In this document: piece after piece, positions 1 through 12,300 of the stretch
How positions within the stretch are numbered: position 1 is the first letter of the stretch
Layout of the letters: each line of letters begins with the position of its first letter
Assembly: GCA_936440205.1 (NCBI GenBank)
Contig: OW387146.1
Location: forward strand, 23,312,458-23,376,457
Length of the DNA: 64,000 nt
Direction: 5' to 3'
From: Lepidonotus clava
Lineage: Eukaryota; Annelida; Polychaeta; Phyllodocida; Polynoidae
The notes under the pieces: generated by a model
What the model saw: only the letters and a program-made list of their open reading frames with translations
The model's database searches: none
Told to the model about the DNA's origin: nothing
Translations under genes and position numbers: made by a program

Positions 1-24
1 GTTCAGTGTGATGTGGCCGTAGAC
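1..24 (-). rRNA. 5S ribosomal RNA, partial, cut by window edge
   Basis: This is the first 24 nt of a 5S gene in the same orientation and register as the other copies. The rest lies outside the window, so the array continues leftward. It carries T at plus position 9, which reads A16 in the RNA. Confidence 0.95.
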
Positions 25-144
25 ACTTGTCAACAGGCCCCATTCGGGCCTGGATCCTGCAGGCATGGGTGGGCCCGGTATAAAGTTATCCACCCTCACC
101 CCCCAGAGCCTTCCTGCAGCCGGTCTGAGTGGGCCAAAGGCAAA
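25..144 (-). promoter_or_regulatory. 5S non-transcribed spacer (type unit) with 5'-flank inverted repeat
   Basis: This is the 120-bp spacer between neighbouring 5S genes. Just upstream of the gene start, at about -11 to -27, is a perfect 6-bp inverted repeat with a 5-base loop: AGGCCC-cattc-GGGCCT at 35-51. There is no TATA-like motif at the usual -25 to -30 position. A TTTATA string on the minus strand sits farther up, near -55 to -60 (79-84). Whether the hairpin or the TTTATA matters is unknown; both recur in every unit, as does the whole unit. Confidence 0.6.
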
Positions 145-146
145 AA
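142..146 (-). terminator. RNA polymerase III T-run terminator of the 5S gene
   Basis: The minus strand reads AGGCTTTTTG at the 3' end of the gene. A run of five T overlapping the last two gene bases is the standard polymerase III stop. It is repeated at 240-bp spacing through the array. Confidence 0.85.
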
Positions 147-264
147 GCCTACGGCACCCAGTATTCCCAGGCGGTCACCCATCCAAGTACTGACTGGGCT
201 CAACACTGCTTAACTTTGGTGATCGGACGAGAACCAGTGTGTTCAGTGTGATGTGGCCGTAGAC
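145..264 (-). rRNA. 5S ribosomal RNA, first complete copy (type copy)
   Basis: This is the eukaryotic 5S rRNA of the large ribosomal subunit, made by RNA polymerase III. The transcript starts GUCUACGGCC and ends GCCGUAGGCUU, 120 nt, the normal length. The ends pair as helix I (positions 1-9 with 110-118). The internal promoter is intact: box A around 50-64 (GTTAAGCAGTGTTGAGCC) and box C around 79-97 (TTGGATGGGTGACCGCCTGG). Further complete copies lie at complement(145+240n..264+240n) for n = 0 to 62. Confidence 0.97.
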
Positions 265-384
265 ACTTGTCAACAGGCCCCATTCGGGCCTGGATCCTGC
301 AGGCATGGGTGGGCCCGGTATAAAGTTATCCACCCTCACCCCCCAGAGCCTTCCTGCAGCCGGTCTGAGTGGGCCAAAGGCAAA

Positions 385-3300
385 AAGCCTACGGCACCCA
401 GTATTCCCAGGCGGTCACCCATCCAAGTACTGACTGGGCTCAACACTGCTTAACTTTGGTGATCGGACGAGAACCAGTGTGTTCAGTGCGATGTGGCCGT
501 AGACACTTGTCAACAGGCCCCATTCGGGCCTGGATCCTGCAGGCATGGGTGGGCCCGGTATAAAGTTATCCACCCTCACCCCCCAGAGCCTTCCTGCAGC
601 CGGTCTGAGTGGGCCAAAGGCAAAAAGCCTACGGCACCCAGTATTCCCAGGCGGTCACCCATCCAAGTACTGACTGGGCTCAACACTGCTTAACTTTGGT
701 GATCGGACGAGAACCAGTGTGTTCAGTGCGATGTGGCCGTAGACACTTGTCAACAGGCCCCATTCGGGCCTGGATCCTGCAGGCATGGGTGGGCCCGGTA
801 TAAAGTTATCCACCCTCACCCCCCAGAGCCTTCCTGCAGCCGGTCTGAGTGGGCCAAAGGCAAAAAGCCTACGGCACCCAGTATTCCCAGGCGGTCACCC
901 ATCCAAGTACTGACTGGGCTCAACACTGCTTAACTTTGGTGATCGGACGAGAACCAGTGTGTTCAGTGTGATGTGGCCGTAGACACTTGTCAACAGGCCC
1001 CATTCGGGCCTGGATCCTGCAGGCATGGGTGGGCCCGGTATAAAGTTATCCACCCTCACCCCCCAGAGCCTTCCTGCAGCCGGTCTGAGTGGGCCAAAGG
1101 CAAAAAGCCTACGGCACCCAGTATTCCCAGGCGGTCACCCATCCAAGTACTGACTGGGCTCAACACTGCTTAACTTTGGTGATCGGACGAGAACCAGTGT
1201 GTTCAGTGTGATGTGGCCGTAGACACTTGTCAACAGGCCCCATTCGGGCCTGGATCCTGCAGGCATGGGTGGGCCCGGTATAAAGTTATCCACCCTCACC
1301 CCCCAGAGCCTTCCTGCAGCCGGTCTGAGTGGGCCAAAGGCAAAAAGCCTACGGCACCCAGTATTCCCAGGCGGTCACCCATCCAAGTACTGACTGGGCT
1401 CAACACTGCTTAACTTTGGTGATCGGACGAGAACCAGTGTGTTCAGTGCGATGTGGCCGTAGACACTTGTCAACAGGCCCCATTCGGGCCTGGATCCTGC
1501 AGGCATGGGTGGGCCCGGTATAAAGTTATCCACCCTCACCCCCCAGAGCCTTCCTGCAGCCGGTCTGAGTGGGCCAAAGGCAAAAAGCCTACGGCACCCA
1601 GTATTCCCAGGCGGTCACCCATCCAAGTACTGACTGGGCTCAACACTGCTTAACTTTGGTGATCGGACGAGAACCAGTGTGTTCAGTGCGATGTGGCCGT
1701 AGACACTTGTCAACAGGCCCCATTCGGGCCTGGATCCTGCAGGCATGGGTGGGCCCGGTATAAAGTTATCCACCCTCACCCCCCAGAGCCTTCCTGCAGC
1801 CGGTCTGAGTGGGCCAAAGGCAAAAAGCCTACGGCACCCAGTATTCCCAGGCGGTCACCCATCCAAGTACTGACTGGGCTCAACACTGCTTAACTTTGGT
1901 GATCGGACGAGAACCAGTGTGTTCAGTGTGATGTGGCCGTAGACACTTGTCAACAGGCCCCATTCGGGCCTGGATCCTGCAGGCATGGGTGGGCCCGGTA
2001 TAAAGTTATCCACCCTCACCCCCCAGAGCCTTCCTGCAGCCGGTCTGAGTGGGCCAAAGGCAAAAAGCCTACGGCACCCAGTATTCCCAGGCGGTCACCC
2101 ATCCAAGTACTGACTGGGCTCAACACTGCTTAACTTTGGTGATCGGACGAGAACCAGTGTGTTCAGTGTGATGTGGCCGTAGACACTTGTCAACAGGCCC
2201 CATTCGGGCCTGGATCCTGCAGGCATGGGTGGGCCCGGTATAAAGTTATCCACCCTCACCCCCCAGAGCCTTCCTGCAGCCGGTCTGAGTGGGCCAAAGG
2301 CAAAAAGCCTACGGCACCCAGTATTCCCAGGCGGTCACCCATCCAAGTACTGACTGGGCTCAACACTGCTTAACTTTGGTGATCGGACGAGAACCAGTGT
2401 GTTCAGTGCGATGTGGCCGTAGACACTTGTCAACAGGCCCCATTCGGGCCTGGATCCTGCAGGCATGGGTGGGCCCGGTATAAAGTTATCCACCCTCACC
2501 CCCCAGAGCCTTCCTGCAGCCGGTCTGAGTGGGCCAAAGGCAAAAAGCCTACGGCACCCAGTATTCCCAGGCGGTCACCCATCCAAGTACTGACTGGGCT
2601 CAACACTGCTTAACTTTGGTGATCGGACGAGAACCAGTGTGTTCAGTGCGATGTGGCCGTAGACACTTGTCAACAGGCCCCATTCGGGCCTGGATCCTGC
2701 AGGCATGGGTGGGCCCGGTATAAAGTTATCCACCCTCACCCCCCAGAGCCTTCCTGCAGCCGGTCTGAGTGGGCCAAAGGCAAAAAGCCTACGGCACCCA
2801 GTATTCCCAGGCGGTCACCCATCCAAGTACTGACTGGGCTCAACACTGCTTAACTTTGGTGATCGGACGAGAACCAGTGTGTTCAGTGCGATGTGGCCGT
2901 AGACACTTGTCAACAGGCCCCATTCGGGCCTGGATCCTGCAGGCATGGGTGGGCCCGGTATAAAGTTATCCACCCTCACCCCCCAGAGCCTTCCTGCAGC
3001 CGGTCTGAGTGGGCCAAAGGCAAAAAGCCTACGGCACCCAGTATTCCCAGGCGGTCACCCATCCAAGTACTGACTGGGCTCAACACTGCTTAACTTTGGT
3101 GATCGGACGAGAACCAGTGTGTTCAGTGTGATGTGGCCGTAGACACTTGTCAACAGGCCCCATTCGGGCCTGGATCCTGCAGGCATGGGTGGGCCCGGTA
3201 TAAAGTTATCCACCCTCACCCCCCAGAGCCTTCCTGCAGCCGGTCTGAGTGGGCCAAAGGCAAAAAGCCTACGGCACCCAGTATTCCCAGGCGGTCACCC

Positions 3301-6300
3301 ATCCAAGTACTGACTGGGCTCAACACTGCTTAACTTTGGTGATCGGACGAGAACCAGTGTGTTCAGTGTGATGTGGCCGTAGACACTTGTCAACAGGCCC
3401 CATTCGGGCCTGGATCCTGCAGGCATGGGTGGGCCCGGTATAAAGTTATCCACCCTCACCCCCCAGAGCCTTCCTGCAGCCGGTCTGAGTGGGCCAAAGG
3501 CAAAAAGCCTACGGCACCCAGTATTCCCAGGCGGTCACCCATCCAAGTACTGACTGGGCTCAACACTGCTTAACTTTGGTGATCGGACGAGAACCAGTGT
3601 GTTCAGTGCGATGTGGCCGTAGACACTTGTCAACAGGCCCCATTCGGGCCTGGATCCTGCAGGCATGGGTGGGCCCGGTATAAAGTTATCCACCCTCACC
3701 CCCCAGAGCCTTCCTGCAGCCGGTCTGAGTGGGCCAAAGGCAAAAAGCCTACGGCACCCAGTATTCCCAGGCGGTCACCCATCCAAGTACTGACTGGGCT
3801 CAACACTGCTTAACTTTGGTGATCGGACGAGAACCAGTGTGTTCAGTGTGATGTGGCCGTAGACACTTGTCAACAGGCCCCATTCGGGCCTGGATCCTGC
3901 AGGCATGGGTGGGCCCGGTATAAAGTTATCCACCCTCACCCCCCAGAGCCTTCCTGCAGCCGGTCTGAGTGGGCCAAAGGCAAAAAGCCTACGGCACCCA
4001 GTATTCCCAGGCGGTCACCCATCCAAGTACTGACTGGGCTCAACACTGCTTAACTTTGGTGATCGGACGAGAACCAGTGTGTTCAGTGTGATGTGGCCGT
4101 AGACACTTGTCAACAGGCCCCATTCGGGCCTGGATCCTGCAGGCATGGGTGGGCCCGGTATAAAGTTATCCACCCTCACCCCCCAGAGCCTTCCTGCAGC
4201 CGGTCTGAGTGGGCCAAAGGCAAAAAGCCTACGGCACCCAGTATTCCCAGGCAGTCACCCATCCAAGTACTGACTGGGCTCAACACTGCTTAACTTTGGT
4301 GATCGGACGAGAACCAGTGTGTTCAGTGTGATGTGGCCGTAGACACTTGTCAACAGGCCCCATTCGGGCCTGGATCCTGCAGGCATGGGTGGGCCCGGTA
4401 TAAAGTTATCCACCCTCACCCCCCAGAGCCTTCCTGCAGCCGGTCTGAGTGGGCCAAAGGCAAAAAGCCTACGGCACCCAGTATTCCCAGGCGGTCACCC
4501 ATCCAAGTACTGACTGGGCTCAACACTGCTTAACTTTGGTGATCGGACGAGAACCAGTGTGTTCAGTGCGATGTGGCCGTAGACACTTGTCAACAGGCCC
4601 CATTCGGGCCTGGATCCTGCAGGCATGGGTGGGCCCGGTATAAAGTTATCCACCCTCACCCCCCAGAGCCTTCCTGCAGCCGGTCTGAGTGGGCCAAAGG
4701 CAAAAAGCCTACGGCACCCAGTATTCCCAGGCGGTCACCCATCCAAGTACTGACTGGGCTCAACACTGCTTAACTTTGGTGATCGGACGAGAACCAGTGT
4801 GTTCAGTGTGATGTGGCCGTAGACACTTGTCAACAGGCCCCATTCGGGCCTGGATCCTGCAGGCATGGGTGGGCCCGGTATAAAGTTATCCACCCTCACC
4901 CCCCAGAGCCTTCCTGCAGCCGGTCTGAGTGGGCCAAAGGCAAAAAGCCTACGGCACCCAGTATTCCCAGGCGGTCACCCATCCAAGTACTGACTGGGCT
5001 CAACACTGCTTAACTTTGGTGATCGGACGAGAACCAGTGTGTTCAGTGTGATGTGGCCGTAGACACTTGTCAACAGGCCCCATTCGGGCCTGGATCCTGC
5101 AGGCATGGGTGGGCCCGGTATAAAGTTATCCACCCTCACCCCCCAGAGCCTTCCTGCAGCCGGTCTGAGTGGGCCAAAGGCAAAAAGCCTACGGCACCCA
5201 GTATTCCCAGGCGGTCACCCATCCAAGTACTGACTGGGCTCAACACTGCTTAACTTTGGTGATCGGACGAGAACCAGTGTGTTCAGTGTGATGTGGCCGT
5301 AGACACTTGTCAACAGGCCCCATTCGGGCCTGGATCCTGCAGGCATGGGTGGGCCCGGTATAAAGTTATCCACCCTCACCCCCCAGAGCCTTCCTGCAGC
5401 CGGTCTGAGTGGGCCAAAGGCAAAAAGCCTACGGCACCCAGTATTCCCAGGCGGTCACCCATCCAAGTACTGACTGGGCTCAACACTGCTTAACTTTGGT
5501 GATCGGACGAGAACCAGTGTGTTCAGTGCGATGTGGCCGTAGACACTTGTCAACAGGCCCCATTCGGGCCTGGATCCTGCAGGCATGGGTGGGCCCGGTA
5601 TAAAGTTATCCACCCTCACCCCCCAGAGCCTTCCTGCAGCCGGTCTGAGTGGGCCAAAGGCAAAAAGCCTACGGCACCCAGTATTCCCAGGCGGTCACCC
5701 ATCCAAGTACTGACTGGGCTCAACACTGCTTAACTTTGGTGATCGGACGAGAACCAGTGTGTTCAGTGCGATGTGGCCGTAGACACTTGTCAACAGGCCC
5801 CATTCGGGCCTGGATCCTGCAGGCATGGGTGGGCCCGGTATAAAGTTATCCACCCTCACCCCCCAGAGCCTTCCTGCAGCCGGTCTGAGTGGGCCAAAGG
5901 CAAAAAGCCTACGGCACCCAGTATTCCCAGGCGGTCACCCATCCAAGTACTGACTGGGCTCAACACTGCTTAACTTTGGTGATCGGACGAGAACCAGTGT
6001 GTTCAGTGTGATGTGGCCGTAGACACTTGTCAACAGGCCCCATTCGGGCCTGGATCCTGCAGGCATGGGTGGGCCCGGTATAAAGTTATCCACCCTCACC
6101 CCCCAGAGCCTTCCTGCAGCCGGTCTGAGTGGGCCAAAGGCAAAAAGCCTACGGCACCCAGTATTCCCAGGCGGTCACCCATCCAAGTACTGACTGGGCT
6201 CAACACTGCTTAACTTTGGTGATCGGACGAGAACCAGTGTGTTCAGTGTGATGTGGCCGTAGACACTTGTCAACAGGCCCCATTCGGGCCTGGATCCTGC

Positions 6301-9300
6301 AGGCATGGGTGGGCCCGGTATAAAGTTATCCACCCTCACCCCCCAGAGCCTTCCTGCAGCCGGTCTGAGTGGGCCAAAGGCAAAAAGCCTACGGCACCCA
6401 GTATTCCCAGGCGGTCACCCATCCAAGTACTGACTGGGCTCAACACTGCTTAACTTTGGTGATCGGACGAGAACCAGTGTGTTCAGTGTGATGTGGCCGT
6501 AGACACTTGTCAACAGGCCCCATACGGGCCTGGATCCTGCAGGCATGGGTGGGCCCGGTATAAAGTTATCCACCCTCACCCCCCAGAGCCTTCCTGCAGC
6601 CGGTCTGAGTGGGCCAAAGGCAAAAAGCCTACGGCACCCAGTATTCCCAGGCGGTCACCCATCCAAGTACTGACTGGGCTCAACACTGCTTAACTTTGGT
6701 GATCGGACGAGAACCAGTGTGTTCAGTGTGATGTGGCCGTAGACACTTGTCAACAGGCCCCATTCGGGCCTGGATCCTGCAGGCATGGGTGGGCCCGGTA
6801 TAAAGTTATCCACCCTCACCCCCCAGAGCCTTCCTGCAGCCGGTCTGAGTGGGCCAAAGGCAAAAAGCCTACGGCACCCAGTATTCCCAGGCGGTCACCC
6901 ATCCAAGTACTGACTGGGCTCAACACTGCTTAACTTTGGTGATCGGACGAGAACCAGTGTGTTCAGTGCGATGTGGCCGTAGACACTTGTCAACAGGCCC
7001 CATTCGGGCCTGGATCCTGCAGGCATGGGTGGGCCCGGTATAAAGTTATCCACCCTCACCCCCCAGAGCCTTCCTGCAGCCGGTCTGAGTGGGCCAAAGG
7101 CAAAAAGCCTACGGCACCCAGTATTCCCAGGCGGTCACCCATCCAAGTACTGACTGGGCTCAACACTGCTTAACTTTGGTGATCGGACGAGAACCAGTGT
7201 GTTCAGTGTGATGTGGCCGTAGACACTTGTCAACAGGCCCCATTCGGGCCTGGATCCTGCAGGCATGGGTGGGCCCGGTATAAAGTTATCCACCCTCACC
7301 CCCCAGAGCCTTCCTGCAGCCGGTCTGAGTGGGCCAAAGGCAAAAAGCCTACGGCACCCAGTATTCCCAGGCGGTCACCCATCCAAGTACTGACTGGGCT
7401 CAACACTGCTTAACTTTGGTGATCGGACGAGAACCAGTGTGTTCAGTGTGATGTGGCCGTAGACACTTGTCAACAGGCCCCATTCGGGCCTGGATCCTGC
7501 AGGCATGGGTGGGCCCGGTATAAAGTTATCCACCCTCACCCCCCAGAGCCTTCCTGCAGCCGGTCTGAGTGGGCCAAAGGCAAAAAGCCTACGGCACCCA
7601 GTATTCCCAGGCGGTCACCCATCCAAGTACTGACTGGGCTCAACACTGCTTAACTTTGGTGATCGGACGAGAACCAGTGTGTTCAGTGTGATGTGGCCGT
7701 AGACACTTGTCAACAGGCCCCATTCGGGCCTGGATCCTGCAGGCATGGGTGGGCCCGGTATAAAGTTATCCACCCTCACCCCCCAGAGCCTTCCTGCAGC
7801 CGGTCTGAGTGGGCCAAAGGCAAAAAGCCTACGGCACCCAGTATTCCCAGGCGGTCACCCATCCAAGTACTGACTGGGCTCAACACTGCTTAACTTTGGT
7901 GATCGGACGAGAACCAGTGTGTTCAGTGTGATGTGGCCGTAGACACTTGTCAACAGGCCCCATTCGGGCCTGGATCCTGCAGGCATGGGTGGGCCCGGTA
8001 TAAAGTTATCCACCCTCACCCCCCAGAGCCTTCCTGCAGCCGGTCTGAGTGGGCCAAAGGCAAAAAGCCTACGGCACCCAGTATTCCCAGGCGGTCACCC
8101 ATCCAAGTACTGACTGGGCTCAACACTGCTTAACTTTGGTGATCGGACGAGAACCAGTGTGTTCAGTGTGATGTGGCCGTAGACACTTGTCAACAGGCCC
8201 CATTCGGGCCTGGATCCTGCAGGCATGGGTGGGCCCGGTATAAAGTTATCCACCCTCACCCCCCAGAGCCTTCCTGCAGCCGGTCTGAGTGGGCCAAAGG
8301 CAAAAAGCCTACGGCACCCAGTATTCCCAGGCGGTCACCCATCCAAGTACTGACTGGGCTCAACACTGCTTAACTTTGGTGATCGGACGAGAACCAGTGT
8401 GTTCAGTGCGATGTGGCCGTAGACACTTGTCAACAGGCCCCATTCGGGCCTGGATCCTGCAGGCATGGGTGGGCCCGGTATAAAGTTATCCACCCTCACC
8501 CCCCAGAGCCTTCCTGCAGCCGGTCTGAGTGGGCCAAAGGCAAAAAGCCTACGGCACCCAGTATTCCCAGGCGGTCACCCATCCAAGTACTGACTGGGCT
8601 CAACACTGCTTAACTTTGGTGATCGGACGAGAACCAGTGTGTTCAGTGCGATGTGGCCGTAGACACTTGTCAACAGGCCCCATTCGGGCCTGGATCCTGC
8701 AGGCATGGGTGGGCCCGGTATAAAGTTATCCACCCTCACCCCCCAGAGCCTTCCTGCAGCCGGTCTGAGTGGGCCAAAGGCAAAAAGCCTACGGCACCCA
8801 GTATTCCCAGGCGGTCACCCATCCAAGTACTGACTGGGCTCAACACTGCTTAACTTTGGTGATCGGACGAGAACCAGTGTGTTCAGTGTGATGTGGCCGT
8901 AGACACTTGTCAACAGGCCCCATTCGGGCCTGGATCCTGCAGGCATGGGTGGGCCCGGTATAAAGTTATCCACCCTCACCCCCCAGAGCCTTCCTGCAGC
9001 CGGTCTGAGTGGGCCAAAGGCAAAAAGCCTACGGCACCCAGTATTCCCAGGCGGTCACCCATCCAAGTACTGACTGGGCTCAACACTGCTTAACTTTGGT
9101 GATCGGACGAGAACCAGTGTGTTCAGTGTGATGTGGCCGTAGACACTTGTCAACAGGCCCCATTCGGGCCTGGATCCTGCAGGCATGGGTGGGCCCGGTA
9201 TAAAGTTATCCACCCTCACCCCCCAGAGCCTTCCTGCAGCCGGTCTGAGTGGGCCAAAGGCAAAAAGCCTACGGCACCCAGTATTCCCAGGCGGTCACCC

Positions 9301-12300
9301 ATCCAAGTACTGACTGGGCTCAACACTGCTTAACTTTGGTGATCGGACGAGAACCAGTGTGTTCAGTGCGATGTGGCCGTAGACACTTGTCAACAGGCCC
9401 CATTCGGGCCTGGATCCTGCAGGCATGGGTGGGCCCGGTATAAAGTTATCCACCCTCACCCCCCAGAGCCTTCCTGCAGCCGGTCTGAGTGGGCCAAAGG
9501 CAAAAAGCCTACGGCACCCAGTATTCCCAGGCGGTCACCCATCCAAGTACTGACTGGGCTCAACACTGCTTAACTTTGGTGATCGGACGAGAACCAGTGT
9601 GTTCAGTGCGATGTGGCCGTAGACACTTGTCAACAGGCCCCATTCGGGCCTGGATCCTGCAGGCATGGGTGGGCCCGGTATAAAGTTATCCACCCTCACC
9701 CCCCAGAGCCTTCCTGCAGCCGGTCTGAGTGGGCCAAAGGCAAAAAGCCTACGGCACCCAGTATTCCCAGGCGGTCACCCATCCAAGTACTGACTGGGCT
9801 CAACACTGCTTAACTTTGGTGATCGGACGAGAACCAGTGTGTTCAGTGTGATGTGGCCGTAGACACTTGTCAACAGGCCCCATTCGGGCCTGGATCCTGC
9901 AGGCATGGGTGGGCCCGGTATAAAGTTATCCACCCTCACCCCCCAGAGCCTTCCTGCAGCCGGTCTGAGTGGGCCAAAGGCAAAAAGCCTACGGCACCCA
10001 GTATTCCCAGGCGGTCACCCATCCAAGTACTGACTGGGCTCAACACTGCTTAACTTTGGTGATCGGACGAGAACCAGTGTGTTCAGTGTGATGTGGCCGT
10101 AGACACTTGTCAACAGGCCCCATTCGGGCCTGGATCCTGCAGGCATGGGTGGGCCCGGTATAAAGTTATCCACCCTCACCCCCCAGAGCCTTCCTGCAGC
10201 CGGTCTGAGTGGGCCAAAGGCAAAAAGCCTACGGCACCCAGTATTCCCAGGCGGTCACCCATCCAAGTACTGACTGGGCTCAACACTGCTTAACTTTGGT
10301 GATCGGACGAGAACCAGTGTGTTCAGTGCGATGTGGCCGTAGACACTTGTCAACAGGCCCCATTCGGGCCTGGATCCTGCAGGCATGGGTGGGCCCGGTA
10401 TAAAGTTATCCACCCTCACCCCCCAGAGCCTTCCTGCAGCCGGTCTGAGTGGGCCAAAGGCAAAAAGCCTACGGCACCCAGTATTCCCAGGCGGTCACCC
10501 ATCCAAGTACTGACTGGGCTCAACACTGCTTAACTTTGGTGATCGGACGAGAACCAGTGTGTTCAGTGCGATGTGGCCGTAGACACTTGTCAACAGGCCC
10601 CATTCGGGCCTGGATCCTGCAGGCATGGGTGGGCCCGGTATAAAGTTATCCACCCTCACCCCCCAGAGCCTTCCTGCAGCCGGTCTGAGTGGGCCAAAGG
10701 CAAAAAGCCTACGGCACCCAGTATTCCCAGGCGGTCACCCATCCAAGTACTGACTGGGCTCAACACTGCTTAACTTTGGTGATCGGACGAGAACCAGTGT
10801 GTTCAGTGTGATGTGGCCGTAGACACTTGTCAACAGGCCCCATTCGGGCCTGGATCCTGCAGGCATGGGTGGGCCCGGTATAAAGTTATCCACCCTCACC
10901 CCCCAGAGCCTTCCTGCAGCCGGTCTGAGTGGGCCAAAGGCAAAAAGCCTACGGCACCCAGTATTCCCAGGCGGTCACCCATCCAAGTACTGACTGGGCT
11001 CAACACTGCTTAACTTTGGTGATCGGACGAGAACCAGTGTGTTCAGTGTGATGTGGCCGTAGACACTTGTCAACAGGCCCCATTCGGGCCTGGATCCTGC
11101 AGGCATGGGTGGGCCCGGTATAAAGTTATCCACCCTCACCCCCCAGAGCCTTCCTGCAGCCGGTCTGAGTGGGCCAAAGGCAAAAAGCCTACGGCACCCA
11201 GTATTCCCAGGCGGTCACCCATCCAAGTACTGACTGGGCTCAACACTGCTTAACTTTGGTGATCGGACGAGAACCAGTGTGTTCAGTGCGATGTGGCCGT
11301 AGACACTTGTCAACAGGCCCCATTCGGGCCTGGATCCTGCAGGCATGGGTGGGCCCGGTATAAAGTTATCCACCCTCACCCCCCAGAGCCTTCCTGCAGC
11401 CGGTCTGAGTGGGCCAAAGGCAAAAAGCCTACGGCACCCAGTATTCCCAGGCGGTCACCCATCCAAGTACTGACTGGGCTCAACACTGCTTAACTTTGGT
11501 GATCGGACGAGAACCAGTGTGTTCAGTGTGATGTGGCCGTAGACACTTGTCAACAGGCCCCATTCGGGCCTGGATCCTGCAGGCATGGGTGGGCCCGGTA
11601 TAAAGTTATCCACCCTCACCCCCCAGAGCCTTCCTGCAGCCGGTCTGAGTGGGCCAAAGGCAAAAAGCCTACGGCACCCAGTATTCCCAGGCGGTCACCC
11701 ATCCAAGTACTGACTGGGCTCAACACTGCTTAACTTTGGTGATCGGACGAGAACCAGTGTGTTCAGTGTGATGTGGCCGTAGACACTTGTCAACAGGCCC
11801 CATTCGGGCCTGGATCCTGCAGGCATGGGTGGGCCCGGTATAAAGTTATCCACCCTCACCCCCCAGAGCCTTCCTGCAGCCGGTCTGAGTGGGCCAAAGG
11901 CAAAAAGCCTACGGCACCCAGTATTCCCAGGCGGTCACCCATCCAAGTACTGACTGGGCTCAACACTGCTTAACTTTGGTGATCGGACGAGAACCAGTGT
12001 GTTCAGTGCGATGTGGCCGTAGACACTTGTCAACAGGCCCCATTCGGGCCTGGATCCTGCAGGCATGGGTGGGCCCGGTATAAAGTTATCCACCCTCACC
12101 CCCCAGAGCCTTCCTGCAGCCGGTCTGAGTGGGCCAAAGGCAAAAAGCCTACGGCACCCAGTATTCCCAGGCGGTCACCCATCCAAGTACTGACTGGGCT
12201 CAACACTGCTTAACTTTGGTGATCGGACGAGAACCAGTGTGTTCAGTGCGATGTGGCCGTAGACACTTGTCAACAGGCCCCATTCGGGCCTGGATCCTGC

